Below are positions 21,792 to 34,141 of a stretch of DNA of 64,000 bases, piece after piece (position 1 is the stretch's first letter; every line of letters begins with the position of its first letter). The position numbers were made by a program, and so were the translations under genes. The notes under the pieces are model-generated. The model saw only the letters and a list, made by a program, of their open reading frames with translations. It was not told the origin of the DNA and searched no databases. Source of the DNA: Cryptomeria japonica (Eukaryota > Streptophyta > Pinopsida > Cupressales > Cupressaceae); assembly GCF_030272615.1 (NCBI RefSeq), contig NC_081405.1:647992420-648056419 (forward strand). The letters run 5' to 3'.

Positions 21792-24700
21792 ATGAGTTTT
21801 ACAACAATAAGCCCTACTTACATTATTCCCATTAGACGAAGCCTTAGAATTAAGTCTATCCAAGGTTTAATTACTGAGGAGATGGAACCTAATTTGAATG
21901 GTCTCTTTAACAAGGACATGGGTAATTCCTCTAATCCTCTTAATGATGAAGAAGCTCTCCATGAGGTTTCTGAAGAACAACTTTCGAAATTGGATAACCA
22001 ATTTGACGATTTTCAACAATGGATGTCTCATGAGTATTCCGATAGTCAAGCTCTTTCGTTAATTGAGGGTCTAAAACGTATGGTTCAAAGTGATAAGAAT
22101 GGAATTGATATTTTGCATGGTATTGCACACATTGTGGATTCGAATGTGATGCCTATGAAGAGTTGTGCCAAAACTTTAGGTTATACACAACCTCCTACTC
22201 AAGTCAATCATTTTATTCCTTTAACAACCTCTATTGCTAGCATACCTACTTTTGCATCAAACATAATGACTACTTCAACACAAAACATTCCACCTGTGAT
22301 CACCAGTCATGGGGGAAATCCTTCCTCTTCAATTAACCCTCTTCCTTCATTCAATCCAACTTCTTCATTCATTCCTTCAATGAGTGTCCCTATTACATCT
22401 TCACAACTGAACATGACGCAAGGGGGCAATTCATTTAACCATTCCATTCCTCTTGGTAGTGTTCCTTGTTTTCAATCATCTCCTATGACTAACCATCATA
22501 GTGTCGTGCCACCTTACTCTCAATCAATACCTTCTTTCAATAACATAATACCTCCATCACAATCTAACATGTCTAATATGAACTCTTCGACTAAAGCGAC
22601 CATTAACAATCTTGCACAAACTGTCTCTTCTTTACAACAACAAATTGCCTCTATGAATCAATCTAAGTTTAGTGTGCCCACATTTGATGTTGCGAGCCCA
22701 CTTTCTCTTGACATTGTTCAAGCTATCCCACCTAAACATGTTGAAATCCCACATTTGGAGCTTTATAATGGTAAAGGTGATCCTCTAACACATGTTAATA
22801 CCTTTCAAACAGTATGTACCGATTTTGCTCATGACCAAAGGTTGCTTGCAAAACTGTTTACTAGAACATTAAGAGATAAGGCTCTATAATGGTATTGCTC
22901 ATTGCCTTCCTATTCTATTACTTCTTTCCAACAACTTGCAAATGCTTTTATTCAACACTTTCAAAACAATATAAGTCCTAAAGTTACTTTGATTGATTTA
23001 ATGCATTGTAAACAAGGTGTTAAAGAAAAAGTGATTGATTTCATTGGTAGATATAAGCATTTGTGTGCTCAAATTTCTTTTCCAGTACCTAACAATGATA
23101 TTCAAAGAATCTTTATTTCTAATTTACAAAAAGATATTAGAGAAAAACTTCTATTTTCTGAGTTTACTTCTTTCCAACAGTTGTGTGCAACTCTTCACAA
23201 TTATGAACTGACTGTGAGTCAAATGGAACAAGCAAATCCTATGGCTCCGAGTGATAAGGGTGATAGTAGTCAACAACCATTTGGGAAGTTTAAACCGAAC
23301 AGAGGGTTCATTAAGTTCAATGAAAACATCATCAACAACAATGTGAATGCAGCATCAGGTGTGCCTCCTATTTCTAAGTTTTTCAGGAAAGAGAGAAAGT
23401 TTACTCCTTTGAATGAATCATTGCATAGTATTATGAATAAGTTATTGGAACAAAATGTGCTTACTCTCCCTCTTGTAAAGGAAATAGATCCTGCAAAGAT
23501 TAATTCACCCTATTTTGATAACAAATCTTTTTGTCAATTTCATCGTCAACCTGGGCATGATACTGAAAAATGTTTTGCTTTGAAGGGTAAAATTCAAGAT
23601 TTGATTGATAATAATACTATCTCTATTTCAGGAGTGAATGATAAAGGCAACACATCTGTAGCTCCTCCTAACCAAAATCTTAAAAAATTTACTGATCCAT
23701 TACCTTCTCATACCTCTAATGTGATTGAGACTAATGATTCCTCTTTCTCACCTGATGGTCTTGTGTCTATGACTCCGAATGTGATTAACTTTGTAGAGCA
23801 GCAGAAAATTCCTAAAGAACCTTCCATCACATTTGATTCTAGTGAAACTATCAGGGCACCTGATGGTCCTTTATATATAGTTGCAAAAGTCAAGAATACA
23901 CCTTGTCGTGGAGTGCTTATTGATCCTTCTTGCATGGTTAATGTTATTACTAAAGAATTTCTTTTTACTTTGCAATTGAATCAAGTGATTTATGACAAAA
24001 CAAATGTGGTTGTGAAATTATTTGATGCATTTTCTTCTCCTACAATTGGTTCTATTACATTACCTATTGAGGTCCATAACAAATCCCTTGATGTGAGCTT
24101 TGCTATTATTCCATCGTCCAAACAATTTCATGTGAAGCTAGGCTATCCTTGGCTATCTTCCATGAAAGCTATTGCTTCTCCTATTCACAAGTGTTTGAAA
24201 TTTCCCCATAATGGTGAAGTTGTTACTATCAATCATAGTCTCTTTAAACCAGCTGAAAGAACTTCTAGTGTTCCTATTGATTATTTTTGGTCTAAACAAT
24301 TCCAATCTCTTCCACCACGAAGTGATCATCTTTTCAAATCTTATCAAAAGTGGAAAAAAGATATGATCCTATCTCTAAGTGAACCTAGAACACCCAAACT
24401 TGATATTCCTATCATTCTTGAGAAGGAAGTTCTTCCTTTGAAAGATAAAACTAATGTCTTTCCTCAAGAAGATTCCCAACCCATTCCTATGGATGTGACT
24501 ATGTCTATATCTGATAAACTTCCCAAAAGTAGACCTATACCTCCTTGCCATGATGGACTTGGTCTTCTTCCTAAACCAAATATTCCTCCTTTATATGGAG
24601 CAGTTCCTCCTCCTTCCTTTTATAGAGAGAAGATACCTTCCTCTTCTCCTATTATCCAACCTAAGAAACCATAACCTAAACACCCAAGTGATAAGGATGA

Positions 24701-25211
24701 GAACATTCTTCCTCCTCAATCTCCTCAACTTCCTACTAAGACTAGATGAAATCGTTCTATGTGCGAACGTCGATGAAAGTGTCGTCTTATAGCTTGTGCA
24801 GCTGCTTCTCAAACTTTGCAATCTCCAAAAACACCTTCAGCTAGTATTATTCCATTTTCTCCTCAGTCGAAAATTGAGCCAAAATCTCCTAAACATAAGA
24901 TGCATGATGGTCTTGATCCTGTGCGAGTTAAAGATCCTATTTTTATAAATCTTGATGATGATATAGATGAAAATGTTACTTCTCTTGCTTCTGATAGTGA
25001 ATATGAATTTGTTGATATTGATAACCATTTATCTAATGAATTTTCTAAAGCACTTATCCTAGCTCCTAGATAAGAACAACGTGGCGTGGAACATGAACAT
25101 AGCCCTTGTTTGGATCTTGTGATAGCTCCATCTGTTGTGTTGGATGTTCCTCCTCTAGCGTGTTTCCTGCCTTCCCGAAATATTGATCAGCAAGATCGGG
25201 GGGGTGGATGA
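21792..25211 (+). pseudogene. single-frame gag-protease polyprotein of the 7.85-kb element (1,139 codons plus stop)
   Basis: One frame runs from the ATG at 21,792 to the TGA at 25,209. Internal stops lie at 22,887 (TAA), 24,672 (TAA), 24,747 (TGA), 24,774 (TGA) and 25,071 (TAA), with no frameshift seen. Order: Ser/Pro-rich N-terminus to about residue 300; capsid-like region around residues 320-480; knuckle-like CQFHRQPGHDTEKC at about 23,530; protease-like block with VLIDPSCMVNVI at about 23,910, where the usual Asp-Thr/Ser-Gly reads Asp-Pro-Ser; then the KLGYPWLSSMKAIASPIHK block. The tail is Pro-rich, then acidic. It would form particles for RNA packaging. The changed protease site suggests little or no protease activity. 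Confidence 0.8.
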
Positions 25212-25972
25212 CATGCTAGACTAGTTCATTAGCATAGCAGACTCTCTCCTCCTCTCTTTCTTTTGTTACTTCTTCTATGTGTTATTCTCATTCTTCTATT
25301 TGTTGTCCTTAGTGTTGTCTACTTGAGGACGATGCAAAGCATTGAGATCTCTTTTGGTCTCTCTCATGTTGACTCAAAAGACACATGTGTTCCCTTCTTC
25401 TAGGTGACCTTCCTTGATTGGGGAATGAAGAACAATTATGCATACATACATATGATATACATGAATTATCATACAACATACTGACCCCAAGGAAAGTGAA
25501 GTCACCTCGTGATTTGTGTTTTGTGTTTATTATCGTTGGGTTTATCTCACACTTGGGGGCTAAATCTTTGTGATAACATGCTCCTTTCCCTTCTCATTTC
25601 TTATGTGTATCACTTCCTTAAAGCAATCACCCCCATTGAGGCGTGTGCGATCGCTTTAACGTAGGGGGCATATACTCCATTCATATCTCTTCAAGATTCC
25701 TAAAAACTTCTTGGCGAACTTAGCTTTGCCTTGAAAATTTTTGGTATTTTTCTGGCATGACTCATAGTGAGAGAACCTTACTACTGACAGTCATGGTTCT
25801 CCCTCATGATCTTCCCTTTTACTTTGTCAATCGAAGTCGTAAGATCCTTAGTCCACTGGGGGCTTGGTGTATCTTGCCTCCTTGACGTGGTGAAAGTTTT
25901 TCAATGTTGTTTCCTTGTACTTTACTGAAAGTATGGGCATATGCTTATACTCCCGCTAAAGTGGGGGCAAAA
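25212..25972 (+). other. 3' untranslated region and polypurine tract of the 7.85-kb element
   Basis: There is no open frame of note. The tract aaagtgggggcaaaa at 25,958-25,972 abuts the right LTR and should prime plus-strand synthesis. Similar G-runs (ttgggggc, tagggggc, ctgggggc) lie upstream near 25,553, 25,663 and 25,857, so the tract is repeated. Confidence 0.75.
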
Positions 25973-27170
25973 TGTAGCATCCTAAAATTGCGACACTTGC
26001 AATTTCGACTGCATTTGGGTCTTCACAATGGTGGCGCAACACTGAACCTGAATGGAGACCCTGAAACTTGTTTATGACATCAAAAACTGAATTTTTCAGC
26101 ACCCTGGCCTGATCCTCCTTGCACCCTGTTGTCCTAGGAGGTGGGACCATGGCACCCAACACCCTATTCCCTGGCCCTATTTTGGGCCCAGTCTCTTATG
26201 GGGCAATGGGTCTTTAAGTTTGCAATTCGGAAAATAATCTTCCTAGGTCAGCCTAAGGTCGGAAAAATCAGTCTTTTAACCCTAATTGACAAGTATATAA
26301 ACTACATTTCCCCTCTCAGAAAAGGGATGGTAAAAAGGAAAAAAACATATGCGTACAAGAGGCGGAAGCGCTAGGAAAACATTCAAACATTCAAGCATTC
26401 AAGCATTCCTTCAAGCAATTGAGCATTCTAAGTCTCCATTCAAGGCTAAGTGTTGCATTCAAGACAAGGATTCAACCATTGAAGAGGAGATCACTTACAA
26501 CATACAACATACAACAACATTTACACCTTCACATGTAAGAATACAAACATTCTTACAACAAGGTATTAGTACTTGTTTACATTACAAACATTTACATTTA
26601 CAGCATTCTCATTTCTTGGTTAATTCCAAAACCGGGGTTTGACCTAAAGGCAAACCCCTAATCCCTAACCCCCTAATCGTCCTCTCTTTTCTATGTGTAG
26701 GTTGCAGGTACACGACTATAATTGAAGATCTGAAATCCTTGTGCAGAGACAAATAGATCCCCCTTTGTTTTGCGGATTTTTCGGAGGACCGTGTGCACGC
26801 CGGGTGCCATCATCCCATCAACTTTCGCTCAAATTTGTAAGACAGTACCATCTCAACATTTTACTGCTAATTCCAGGTCTGCAGCTTCATCCCATATTCC
26901 TATCTCTATTTATAAGCAAATATTTCTTACTTTACATGCACTCCTAGCTCAATCCTTCTATCTACATTCTTTACAAAAGAGGGTAGCCTTGCTGTCTTAA
27001 CCCTTGAAACTCATTTAGAATTCAATCTTGCATTGTGTGGGATTGGATCTTGTCAGTTTCAACCCCTCTTTTGAATGTAAAGTCTCTCCTAAGTGAAAAC
27101 CATCAATCCTAGTGACCTCCTTTCTCCTTGGAGTGGGGGGAACACCTGGGGTTCAATTTTCTGCTTTACA
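25973..27170 (+). repeat. right LTR of the 7.85-kb element
   Basis: Ends gctttaca directly before the target duplication caagt at 27,171-27,175. It is very similar to the left LTR but has a single 31-bp unit instead of four. Confidence 0.93.
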
Positions 27171-27175
27171 CAAGT

Positions 27176-28112
27176 AATGGTTAGTGAATTAAATCAAAGA
27201 AAGACAAAACCATAGCTAAGCAATCTATCACCTCCTAGTAAATGTGAGTATGCATTTTTCTCTCAGATCTGGTTATGCAAATTCTAGTGACTTGACTACA
27301 TTTAAATGGAGGATTTAAATGATGAAGATGCATGATTTAGCAAGAATAGCATGATTAAGCTATATGATTTCATGATTATTCTAGAAAATAGGCTAGAATG
27401 AAGATGCAATTAAGCTAAGATTTGAACATGATAACAATGCTTGAAATGATAAACTAGAAGCTAGATGCCTATAGTAACAATGCATAAGATGAGATGAAAT
27501 TGGGACCCTTTGTGCTCCAAAATGAGGTCTATTTATAGGATTTTCCAAGGCTAAGGGTGAGGTGGAAGGAATCAATGGTCAAGATTGATTTGAAGATATC
27601 AATGGTTAAATTGGAGGAGGTTGGCAAAGGGGTTGGATTAAAGGGAACATCTATCATCTCTATGGTGATAAGTATCCAGAGGCTTCTAGAAGGGTTTAGA
27701 TGGAAGGGAACATTCAGTGACAAGTGTCACAAAGCTTCTAGAAGGGGTTGGATGAAAGGGAACATGTGGATAGGTAGAATGGGTTAGGTTTAGGAGTGGT
27801 AGAAGATAGGAGAATTTGAATTTAAAAATTCAAATAATAGGAAAAGGCTAATTAATCTCAACAACTCATGAATTTTATTTGTTTTAATTAATTAAGGATT
27901 TAGAAGAAATTAATTTGATGGGGGGAATTAATTAATTCAAGGAGATTATTGAAATGAGTTTCTATTAAATAAATTCTTAGATTTATTAATAAGTAGATGA
28001 AAGGGGAAATTTAATCAAATTGTTGAGTGAATTCAATTAAATTTGGGAGGAGGATTAATTAAATAATTGCTTATTTAATTAATTATCTTCAAACCATTTT
28101 TAGGTGTATACA
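27176..28112 (-). repeat. main part of the severed minus-strand LTR
   Basis: On the minus strand it would begin TGTATACACC at 28,112 and continue past the insertion to 19,254, about 1.0 kb in all. It contains two similar phrases with gaagcttctagaagg-like cores near 27,680 and 27,735. The small plus-strand ORF at 27,557 lies inside it and is not supported as a gene. Confidence 0.55.
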
Positions 28113-29069
28113 GTGAGAAGGCAAAGAGACTCCGATCTCTTAAAGACCTCAAAAGTCTGCTCACATCACAAGTAGACATACTTTAGAGAGCCTACTCCAA
28201 TGTAGAAGGTATTCTTGCAACCCCTGAAACCTACACACTAGACTCAATGGAAGAATTTCATTCATAGTTTTTGTCTACATTCGAGTATACTGAGAACATA
28301 CTGGAATCATGGGAAAATGCTTTATCACAGATGAAGAAGAATTACAATGATATTTTATGAGATTAGCTAATGCATGAAATTTTTAGTTAATGTTTTATAT
28401 GCTAAACACTTTGATATAAATTATATATATATATGTATATATTTTACTTTTTCAATTTGGCAATGTTGTCAAAGGGGGAGTAGAAATATGTATGTTTGTT
28501 TTTGAAAATTTTGTATAATGTATGCATTAATAAGTAGATGAAAGAGGAAATTTAATCAAATTATTGAGTGAATTCAATTAAATTGGGGAGGAGGATTAAT
28601 TAAATAATTTCTTATTTAATTAATTATCTTCAGACCATTTTTAGGTGTATACACTAAGAAGGCAAAGAGACTCTGATCTCTTAAAGACCTCAAAAGTCTA
28701 CTCACATCACAAGTATACATACTTCAGAGAGCCTACTCCAATGCAGAAGCTATTCTTGCAACCCCTGAAACCTACACACTAGACTCAATGGAAGAATTTC
28801 ATTCACAGTTGCTGTATACATTCAAGTATACTGAGAACATACTAGAATCATGGGAAAATGCTTTATCTCAGATGAAGAAGAATTACAATGATATTTTTAT
28901 GAGATTACCTAATGCATGAAATTTTTAGTTAATGTTGTATATGCTAAACACTTTGATACAAATTTTCTATATATATGTATATATTTTACTTTTTCAATTT
29001 GGCAATGTTGTCAAAGGGGGAGTAGAAATATGTATGTGTGTTTTTGAAAATTTTGTATAATGTATACAT
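27985..29069. repeat. tandem duplication of about 541 bp
   Basis: The segment from about 27,985 to 28,527 is repeated at about 28,527-29,069 with scattered substitutions and a few single-base indels. Corresponding points lie 541-542 bp apart (for example aagtagatga at 27,991 and 28,532). Each copy joins the start of the minus-strand LTR to internal sequence of the plus-strand element, so it arose after that insertion. Confidence 0.9.
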
Positions 29070-29172
29070 TAAGGGGGAGCATGAGTATATGTGTAAATTT
29101 GTTGTGTATGCACACTTAGCGATATTACTATAAAAAAATGTAAGTGTTGCCATCAATGCCAAAGGGGGAGAT
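28113..29172 (+). pseudogene. 3' internal end of a plus-strand LTR element, duplicated
   Basis: Each copy encodes a short coiled-coil-like stretch (LKDLKSLLTSQVD and ENILESWENALSQMKKNYND) with stops, followed by G-rich purine tracts (caaagggggagtag). The last tract, ccaaagggggagatt at 29,158-29,172, abuts the LTR at 29,173. The layout, coiled coil then repeated purine tracts, mirrors the end of ORF2 in the 6.7-kb element, so this may be a diverged relative. Confidence 0.6.
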
Positions 29173-30262
29173 TGTTGGCTTGATGATGATTCATCATTTG
29201 TTGTCATTGATGAAACACTCACACACATATTTGATTACATTTGACTATTGGTGTAACTACAATTGTTAACACTATCAACTGGTATACTTAGTGGTTAATA
29301 TCTAGCCGGTACTCTGTGTTAACTGGTATGTGCATAAGAGACAACTTGTGGTTATACTAAATCGGCATCATGATGAATATCAAGATGGAGATGAAGCGGA
29401 GATTCAAGGAAAATGGTTCATATGTTTTATTCAAACTAGTATTAATTATTCCAACTGGTATTTATTGATTTTTGTGATGAGTTACTAGCACCGACTGCTT
29501 GGCAGAAATTTTTGTGATGAGTTATGGTTACTTGTCCAGATATGCTACACCTAGGAAATTGTGTTATCATTTCTTAAGATTGACATGAAATCATAAGGCC
29601 TATATATTGACATCACAACAAATTATGTTATGTGTGATATATGATAATTGAAAGTGTTATGTTGTGAGAAGTTAAGTTGCAGAATGTGTAGAAGAGCAGT
29701 GTTGAATATGCTTAGAAGGATCTGATCAAGCAAGTATTGTGATACCCAGAACAGATCAACAATTCTTGTTGTTTTCTAACCATTACAGTAGAATCAAAAT
29801 CACCTAATTGGATAAGCTCTAACAAGCTTCAATGTATAGATCCTTTAATAGGGTGATCCATTAGTTTGGATTCTAAAATCCTCCACCGAGGTTACTCCTA
29901 ATAGGGTATTGCCTTTAACAAGGTATAAGCTTCTAATCAAGATTTGGAATCTCTAACAAAATTCGCTCTTAGCAGAGCACTTTGTAGACCTTAATCGGTC
30001 AGTTATCTATTACTACAGATAGTTAACTTGTGAGTTCCATCTCACCGTGGTTTTTACCTATTTAGGTTTTCCACGTACAAACACTTGTGTTATGGTCCAG
30101 ATGCTTTACTTTTTGTGGATGTTGTTATATCATTTTAGATTACATGCATTGTATTTAAAAGCTTTATTAAGTTCATCTACCGGTTAGTGTTTAAAGTAGT
30201 TTGGTTTTTGGTTTCACTGATTCACACCCCCCCCCCCCTCTCAGTGCTTTTCAAGTCCATCA
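29173..30262 (+). repeat. LTR of a plus-strand element
   Basis: It starts TGTTGGCTTG directly after a polypurine tract and ends tccatca after a long C-run. The tail (ctcaccgtggtttttaccta) resembles the LTRs at 7,200, 13,000 and 17,000 but the body differs, so it is a separate family. No second copy is present in the window. Confidence 0.7.
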
Positions 30263-30375
30263 GTTGGATCTCAGTTCTTGAGTCGTTGGCTCATAGTTGG
30301 GATTTTGAGACCAAGGAGAAATATTCTATATCCTTCATCGACAACAACTATTGACAACGTTTAAAAAAATGATCA
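30263..30375 (+). other. possible primer site and leader after the LTR
   Basis: The sequence ttggatctcagttcttgagt looks like a mutated primer site, and the following gcytcatag and gagaccaaggagaaa phrases look like a copia leader. If so, this LTR is followed by 5' internal sequence as well as preceded by 3' internal sequence. Confidence 0.35.
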
Positions 30376-30380
30376 TAAAA

Positions 30381-30418
30381 ATTTGGTAAGTTGCTCAAGG
30401 CAACCAAATTTAACACTT
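30381..30418 (+). repeat. left terminal inverted repeat
   Basis: Pairs with 41,003-41,041. The shared core is ggt(g)aagttgcycaa, followed after a few bases by aaccaaatttaaca. Confidence 0.55.
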
Positions 30419-30700
30419 GGAATTTAGGTAATGCCAATTTTTATTCATTAGATCCATTGAATTTCAAAATCATTAATCCATAACATGCTAAATTGTTCAT
30501 AACTCAACCATTCATAATTTAGTATACATTGTTCATAAGTTGTTCAAAACATGACCATTCTTATTTAAATATACATTTCTCACAACTTAACCATTCTTAA
30601 GATGTTCATAAATTGTTCAAAGTATGAAGATATGCTCACAATGAACAAATTAGATCAAATATGAACTTTTATATACATCCAAATGTAAAATAAAAGTATT

Positions 30701-30832
30701 ACAAAAATGTGGCATATGTGCCAACTCAACAAAATGTACAAAAATAGTATATGTGCTAACTCAATAAAATGTACAAAAATGACATATGTGTAAAATCAAT
30801 ACAAGTTTTACAAAACTATGGCATATGTCATC
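30701..30832. repeat. left subterminal repeats, about 37 bp, four copies
   Basis: Imperfect units built on acaaaaatgtggcatatgtg and ccaactcaacaaaatgt start near 30,701, 30,738, 30,773 and 30,811. Two inverted copies are found near the right end at 40,751-40,815. Arrays of this kind often bind transposase. Confidence 0.6.
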
Positions 30833-31099
30833 TCAAGATCGATATACAATGGCCATGAATGACAATATATTACTTTAACAAATCCTATAGTTGTGTTGGA
30901 TCATCCAAATGGAGAATCTTGTAAGTATTATGTGGCTTTGTAGATGCCTATAGAACAAAAATTCAAACAACAAATTAGATTACTTATGTCAATAATAATT
31001 TATAGTTGTTAAATTAACATCTAAAGAACTAATTTGTACTATTATTTCTCTACAATTGAATTGTTGATTACCTCATGTTGTGGTAATTTGGTGAAATGT

Positions 31100-33320
31100 T
31101 TTCTAAATATGATGGTCCCCTTTGACAATCAGGAGTCCTAGAAAATGGGTAAGGTAGAGGATCTATGTTATTCTCATATCATAAAGGGGGCTACACTAGT
31201 TAAAATACAATTGATACATGTATATAAACAAATATTTACAATATAGAATAAACTTGTACTAGAGGCTCTCATGGTTCTCCTGGTGTCCTAGGAGGGGTCA
31301 TCACTGATGAAATAGGTATCGATGTTTCCTATATGTAAAATTATAAGATTGGAATACAATGAATGTACATGTGCATATAATCACAAAATTGAGAAAACTA
31401 AAAAAAATATATACCTTTTTCATCTCTTCTTCCAATGCATCATCAAGTGCATTCATAGTAATAATACAGTTGAAAAAATAAAATCTAAATGATGCTACAA
31501 TAACTTGTGTAAGCTCTTAAAACTATTATATCTTGATTAAAATTATGCTCAATTACCTTTATTCGATTAGGTGTCGTCAAGAATGACCTTTGCAAAGGAG
31601 GAATCTTAGCCACATATGACATACTCTAGAAGAGTAACATAATTAATATACACCAACATATAATGTTAGCATAAAAGTTAACTAAATAACAATATAAATG
31701 AGATTCATATTCAATAAATATTATAAAGAAGATGTGTATAAAGAAGAATACCATATAACACTTTAGGCCAAATGAAATGATTGGAATGGTGGCATCATGA
31801 ACCTATGAAATCTGGTCCATATTCGACAACTTTCAAACCCCACACAAATTTACATTACAAAGTTAATATACATTATAATATATTAATTTAAATTCAAGGT
31901 CTTATTCTATTTTCACATGAATTGTAAATTTTTTACCATTGGTGAACATTTAGGTGCATGAGTTGTGGTAGGAATGATTGACAACGTCCCAAAATCTGTT
32001 GCTACATCCTAAAATGCATAATTTTAATTTCAACTATAATTAAAAATCTATTTACATATGGAAATTTAAAGTATTTAATAAACAAAACATTATAAATTTA
32101 AATCAACATACTTGAGTAGCAAAGACCTACTCCATTAGGTAATCTATGAATGTCATGTCATCTAGTACGCCAGCCTGACAACTAGCCCCACAAAATATGT
32201 ACTCATGGGAGCTCAAATAATCTACACATGTAATGATATCTACCTCATAACACACATCATAGAAGGTGATGCATTGGTGACTGCTAGGCACATTGGAAGT
32301 AGATGGTCTAGTTGTAGCGACATCATTTGTAGCTGTTCCATTGTTTATTGTTGCACCATCAACTAGGATAATAGCTTGGGATAATTATGTTCCATGCTAG
32401 ATTATAGTATCAGCCATTGTGGCATCTTCCTAAAGAGTCTCCTTCTCTATTGACTCCTTCAAGGCAACAAGGACCGTCATGTGCACAAAAGAGTTTCATA
32501 GCTAGTGGAACCCAATTTTGGAGGTTTTGTACCTATCGAGACCCTAGTTTATCCTGGGTAGAGCCTCTACCTCTATCCTGGGACTCCCTCATATAAAAAT
32601 AATTAGGTATCTCATTAAAGATGAACTCACAATATAGTTTTCTTAAAAACTATAAAGGCACCTCAAGATTATTGCAAGGAGGTTAGTCAAAGACCATCCA
32701 CCACCTATCCAAAAAATGTATTTTCATGGCCACATGATTGCACCAATGTATAGGAAACCTCTTTGAATTGATAGGTAGGTACTTTTTTATTAAGGGATCA
32801 GTGAAAAGAAAACATATTTGATTTTTTCTTATTTCTTTATTTTTCAGTGCATCATATGAGAGACCTTGTGCATACAAGTTGCGACATTAATTTTTATATG
32901 CATCCCATTCAGTCACTTGTTTTGAAACTTTATCAAAACTTTCCACCATTGATTCTATGGTTGTGGCAAGGTCTGCATGGTGTTGGTGTTTTGATGCCTT
33001 TAATCTAAACACTATATTTCAAATGGTCACTCAATTTCATGCTAGATAATCTAGTAAATCCTATTGTGTAGTTTGGGAAGGGTTTATTGGAGGATTAGGA
33101 GGACTTAGAGGCATATTTTGTTGAGGAAGATTTTTTTGTTGAGCATCTAATCTCAATTTTTAAAAATAAAATAAAATTGATAAAAAAGTTTTTAAAAAAA
33201 AAGCAAAATTTTAAGTAAAAAAGAAAAAAAAATACACAAACGAATATTAAACTTACCATTGCGATGATGTGGAATCTTGATTTGCTTGATAGAACAAAAA
33301 TCATGATTGGATTTTGCACA
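31100..33320 (-). pseudogene. left-arm copy of an unrecognised multi-exon gene
   Basis: On the minus strand 32,877-32,683 reads GLSYDALKNKEIRKNQ then HFLDRWWMVFD, continuing after a stop with PPCNNLEVPL. Further outward short coding-like blocks end in splice-like donors (gtaat, gtata), for example near 31,560, 31,420 and 31,110. The right arm (38,780-40,500) has the homologous blocks WDRWWMVFDRPPKKNLYVP and IPDCPRRR. I do not recognise the protein. Stops are present in both copies. Its conservation in both arms suggests that it belongs to the element. Confidence 0.4.
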
Positions 33321-33339
33321 CTATAGCTTAGGTTTTATG

Positions 33340-34060
33340 CAGTTTTGTGGAGGCCGTGAGTTAAGATGACCCAACCTGCTTTTCCTATAAAAAATTATAA
33401 TCAAAATAACTTGATCAATTTTTTGAAACTTTTATGGTTCAAATTTTGCTAACTGTAACCCAATCGAGTAATTTAATTTTTCAAATAATCCAATCTGGTT
33501 ATGTTCTTTATGGGGCTTTTTTAGTATGCGGTCACTTTTTTGTTTAGCATCTTGGTGCACTTAGCCAAAAATATAGAATAACAAGCCTATACTAAGCCAC
33601 TAAGCCCTAATGAACAAAGGAAAACCCTAATTAATGTGGGGTAGCTAGATAATGAAATGATGATGATGATGATGAAAAGGATAAATATATACTAACAAGC
33701 CTATAATAAGCCCTAAAGAACCTAGGACAACCCTGATAAATCTAGGGAAGCCCTAATGATCATAATCATCATTTTGCATTTGTTATTCTATGCATCTTTT
33801 TCACCACAATCATCACAATTTGTATACACTCTAGACACATAATTACCATTACACATACATGTGATATCCATAAATATACATAAGTGGGTCATACACATAA
33901 TATTTGTTAATCTATGCATCTTTTTCAACATAATCATCATAATTTGTATACATTAATTCTAGACAAATAATCACCATTACAACTACATGTTCTTTAAATT
34001 GCCAATGTACTCATGTAAAACTACATCATATATCATCAATAATATATCAATGTACTCATT

Positions 34061-34141
<81 letters not shown>

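Larger units (their letters stand above)
19318..27170 (+). mobile_element. non-autonomous gag-protease LTR element (7.85 kb), TR-GAG-like
   Basis: The LTRs are 1,291 and 1,198 bp, start TGTRGCATCC and end CTTTACA. They are flanked by the perfect 5-bp target duplication caagt (19,313-19,317 and 27,171-27,175). A primer site, one long gag-protease-like frame and a polypurine tract lie between them. No RT, RNase H or integrase motif is visible in the 5.4-kb interior. This is the structure described for terminal-repeat retrotransposons with a GAG domain, which depend on a partner for reverse transcription. The gag knuckle and protease tail resemble Tat-type Ty3 elements. Confidence 0.88.
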
